Notes under the pieces: generated by a model
The model's input: only the letters and a program-made list of their open reading frames with translations
What the model was told of the DNA's origin: nothing
Databases searched by the model: none
Made by a program: the position numbers and the translations under genes
Source: JAMXLO01 sp036265005
GTDB taxonomy: Bacteria; Pseudomonadota; Alphaproteobacteria; Acetobacterales; Acetobacteraceae
Direction: 5' to 3'
Assembly: GCA_036265005.1 (NCBI GenBank)
Contig: DATAPW010000260.1
Coordinates: 1 to 15,733, forward strand
Length of the DNA stretch: 15,733 bases
Shown here: positions 14,704 to 15,733 of the stretch, in pieces
Position numbering within the stretch: position 1 is the first letter of the stretch
How the letters are laid out: every line of letters begins with the position of its first letter

Positions 14704-15326
14704 TGCAGGCGCGTCGTCGCACCGCTGCGCGCGCGGCGTGCTGCGCCATGCTGCTCGTCGGCATCGGCGGCGCTGGCACCGCGCGCGCCGCCGATGCGCC
14801 GACAGCGGATGCCGGCCCCTGGTATGCCCACCCGCTGTCGGTGGTCGGTGGCGCGGTCAAGACGGTTGGTTCAGCCGCTGGTTCGGTTTGGACCGGCGTT
14901 GCAGGCCTGTTCGGCGGCGGCGATCCGTATGACTACCTGCCAAGCCAGATCAGCGATGATGACCGCCGGTTCTTCGCCGCACTGGATGCTCTCGGCTTGC
15001 AACTCAGCGAGATCAAGGTCGGCGGTGGCACGTTCTCGCACAGCAGTTATCGCTTTGTCGCGGCACGCGATCCATCGGACGTGGACATCCAGCGTGCCGA
15101 GAGGAAGCTCGACGAGTACCGCAGTTCCGTCGGTGGACTGCGGACCGCCGCCAAGCAGCGTATCGTCCGCGCGATCCTGGATGTTGCGGGCGACAAGGGC
15201 TTCATTCTCACCGCCGTCGTCATCGACATGTGGCCATGGCCGTCGGTGAATTATGAAATTTCCGCCCGCAACCGTCCGCCGGAGCCTGGCGAGCGCCGCG
15301 TCATCGACGCAACGCAATCGCAATAG
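14703..15326 (+). CDS. Exported protein of unknown function, coupled to the PstS-like gene
   Basis: A 207-residue unknown. Its signal peptide has an RRR n-region (MQARRRTAARAACCAMLLVG) with cleavage near ARA at 27-29. A glycine/alanine-rich amphipathic stretch (about 41-73: VVGGAVKTVGSAAGSVWTGV) is followed by a polar domain with DDDRRFFAALDALGLQLSEI (85-104) and a helix KQRIVRAILDVAGDKGF (151-167). Near the end is IDMWPWPSVNYEI. GGAG lies 8 nt before the ATG at 14703, and the preceding stop TGA shares its last base with this ATG, indicating translational coupling. A GTG at 14700 is a less likely start. The stop is 6 nt from that of the convergent third paralogue. No known family is recognised. 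Confidence 0.8.
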   Translation: MQARRRTAARAACCAMLLVGIGGAGTARAADAPTADAGPWYAHPLSVVGGAVKTVGSAAGSVWTGVAGLFGGGDPYDYLPSQISDDDRRFFAALDALGLQLSEIKVGGGTFSHSSYRFVAARDPSDVDIQRAERKLDEYRSSVGGLRTAAKQRIVRAILDVAGDKGFILTAVVIDMWPWPSVNYEISARNRPPEPGERRVIDATQSQ

Positions 15327-15332
15327 AAGCAG

Positions 15333-15733
15333 TCAGCGATCGACGCCGCCATAGGCGAAATCGACGGTACGCGCGATGTCGGGCCGCGTCGGCGTGTCGC
15401 CATACCAGTCCCACAGGTAGGCAACCGCATAGCTGCGCCCGGTCCGCAGGCTGGCCTGCAGCAACGTCACCGCGGCGGCCTGCACCGATTGCGCGGTCCA
15501 CATGAAAGTGACCAGGGCATCCGACGTGACGGACAGTCCCTGGTAGCTGAGCAGCCGGTAGAAATCGTCGGCTCCGGGATCGATGGCGTCGTGGCTGTCG
15601 TCGGCTTCGGCCTGCCGCAGCAGCGCCGATTGCCGGTCGGCCTGCGCGGCGGACAGCAGGCCGGATGATCGGAGTGCAGCCAGTCGTTGCTGCCGCAGCG
15701 ACATGATGCTGGCGTGGTCCAGCGACGCTTCGG
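15333..15733 (-). CDS. Third paralogue of the exported SHOCT-like/membrane family (C-terminal part; cut by right edge)
   Basis: The frame stays open to the window edge (the residues before the internal ATG at 15704 read EASLDHASI), so this is the last 132 residues of a longer protein and not a 123-residue gene starting at 15704. It has a SHOCT-like helical hairpin (QQRLAALRSSGLLSAAQADR), a charged spacer and a two-helix hydrophobic segment (ALVTFMWTAQSVQAAAVTLL onward). The C-terminus ARTVDFAYGGVDR aligns with ARTLDFKYIGVDV of paralogue 1 and with the VDFTYIGGG end of paralogue 2. The His-Glu of paralogue 1 is not kept (VAYLW instead of HELAW). Its N-terminal domain cannot be seen here. It converges on the 207-aa exported protein gene. 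Confidence 0.75.
   Translation of the reverse strand, partial: EASLDHASIMSLRQQRLAALRSSGLLSAAQADRQSALLRQAEADDSHDAIDPGADDFYRLLSYQGLSVTSDALVTFMWTAQSVQAAAVTLLQASLRTGRSYAVAYLWDWYGDTPTRPDIARTVDFAYGGVDR

Overview
The window is GC-rich, densely coding bacterial DNA. The group I ETF/3-hydroxybutyryl-CoA dehydrogenase operon, the HIG1-type small membrane protein, the MJ0042-type zinc-ribbon membrane protein and the many exported unknown proteins best fit an alphaproteobacterium of the Rhodospirillales, probably Acetobacteraceae. That placement is inferred from gene content and was not tested by phylogeny. I see no rRNA, tRNA, CRISPR array, transposase or phage gene.

Layout. (1) 1-1592, minus strand: 5' part of a large mechanosensitive ion channel gene, cut by the left edge. 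(2) 1746-1940, plus: a two-helix HIG1-type protein. (3) 2063-4681, plus: etfB-etfA-hbd operon behind a good sigma70-like promoter (1950-1978). It encodes the two ETF subunits and the 3-hydroxyacyl-CoA dehydrogenase of acyl-CoA (C4) oxidation. (4) 4875-5591, plus: a stand-alone LigD-type 3'-phosphoesterase with the linker, but not the ligase or polymerase, of a full LigD. (5) 5715-7241, plus: zinc-ribbon membrane protein, then a coupled pair of AhpD/CMD-fold proteins resembling the Avi_7170 and Avi_7169 families. (6) 7290-10571, minus: small exported glycine-rich protein, FAD/NAD(P) oxidoreductase, SDR dehydrogenase and a conserved unknown, probably one or two transcripts. A hairpin lies in the 106-bp gap between the flavoprotein and SDR genes. 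A related palindromic element sits in the convergent gap 7242-7289.

(7) 10869-15733: a block of exported proteins without recognised function. A small glycine-rich protein (plus) converges on a translationally coupled pair of paralogues (minus, 385 and 387 aa). These are divergent from a coupled pair on the plus strand: a PstS-like solute-binding-fold protein and a 207-aa exported unknown. That pair in turn converges, 6 bp apart, on a third, divergent paralogue (minus) that runs off the right edge.

The paralogues share this architecture: signal peptide, N-terminal domain with two cysteines at identical positions (112 and 132), a SHOCT-like helical hairpin, a two-helix membrane segment resembling DUF2061, and a C-terminal DF-x-Y-x-G motif. 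This export/membrane locus is the most likely place in the window for an undescribed system. Metabolically, region 3 is textbook. Regions 5 and 6 look like accessory redox or catabolic functions.
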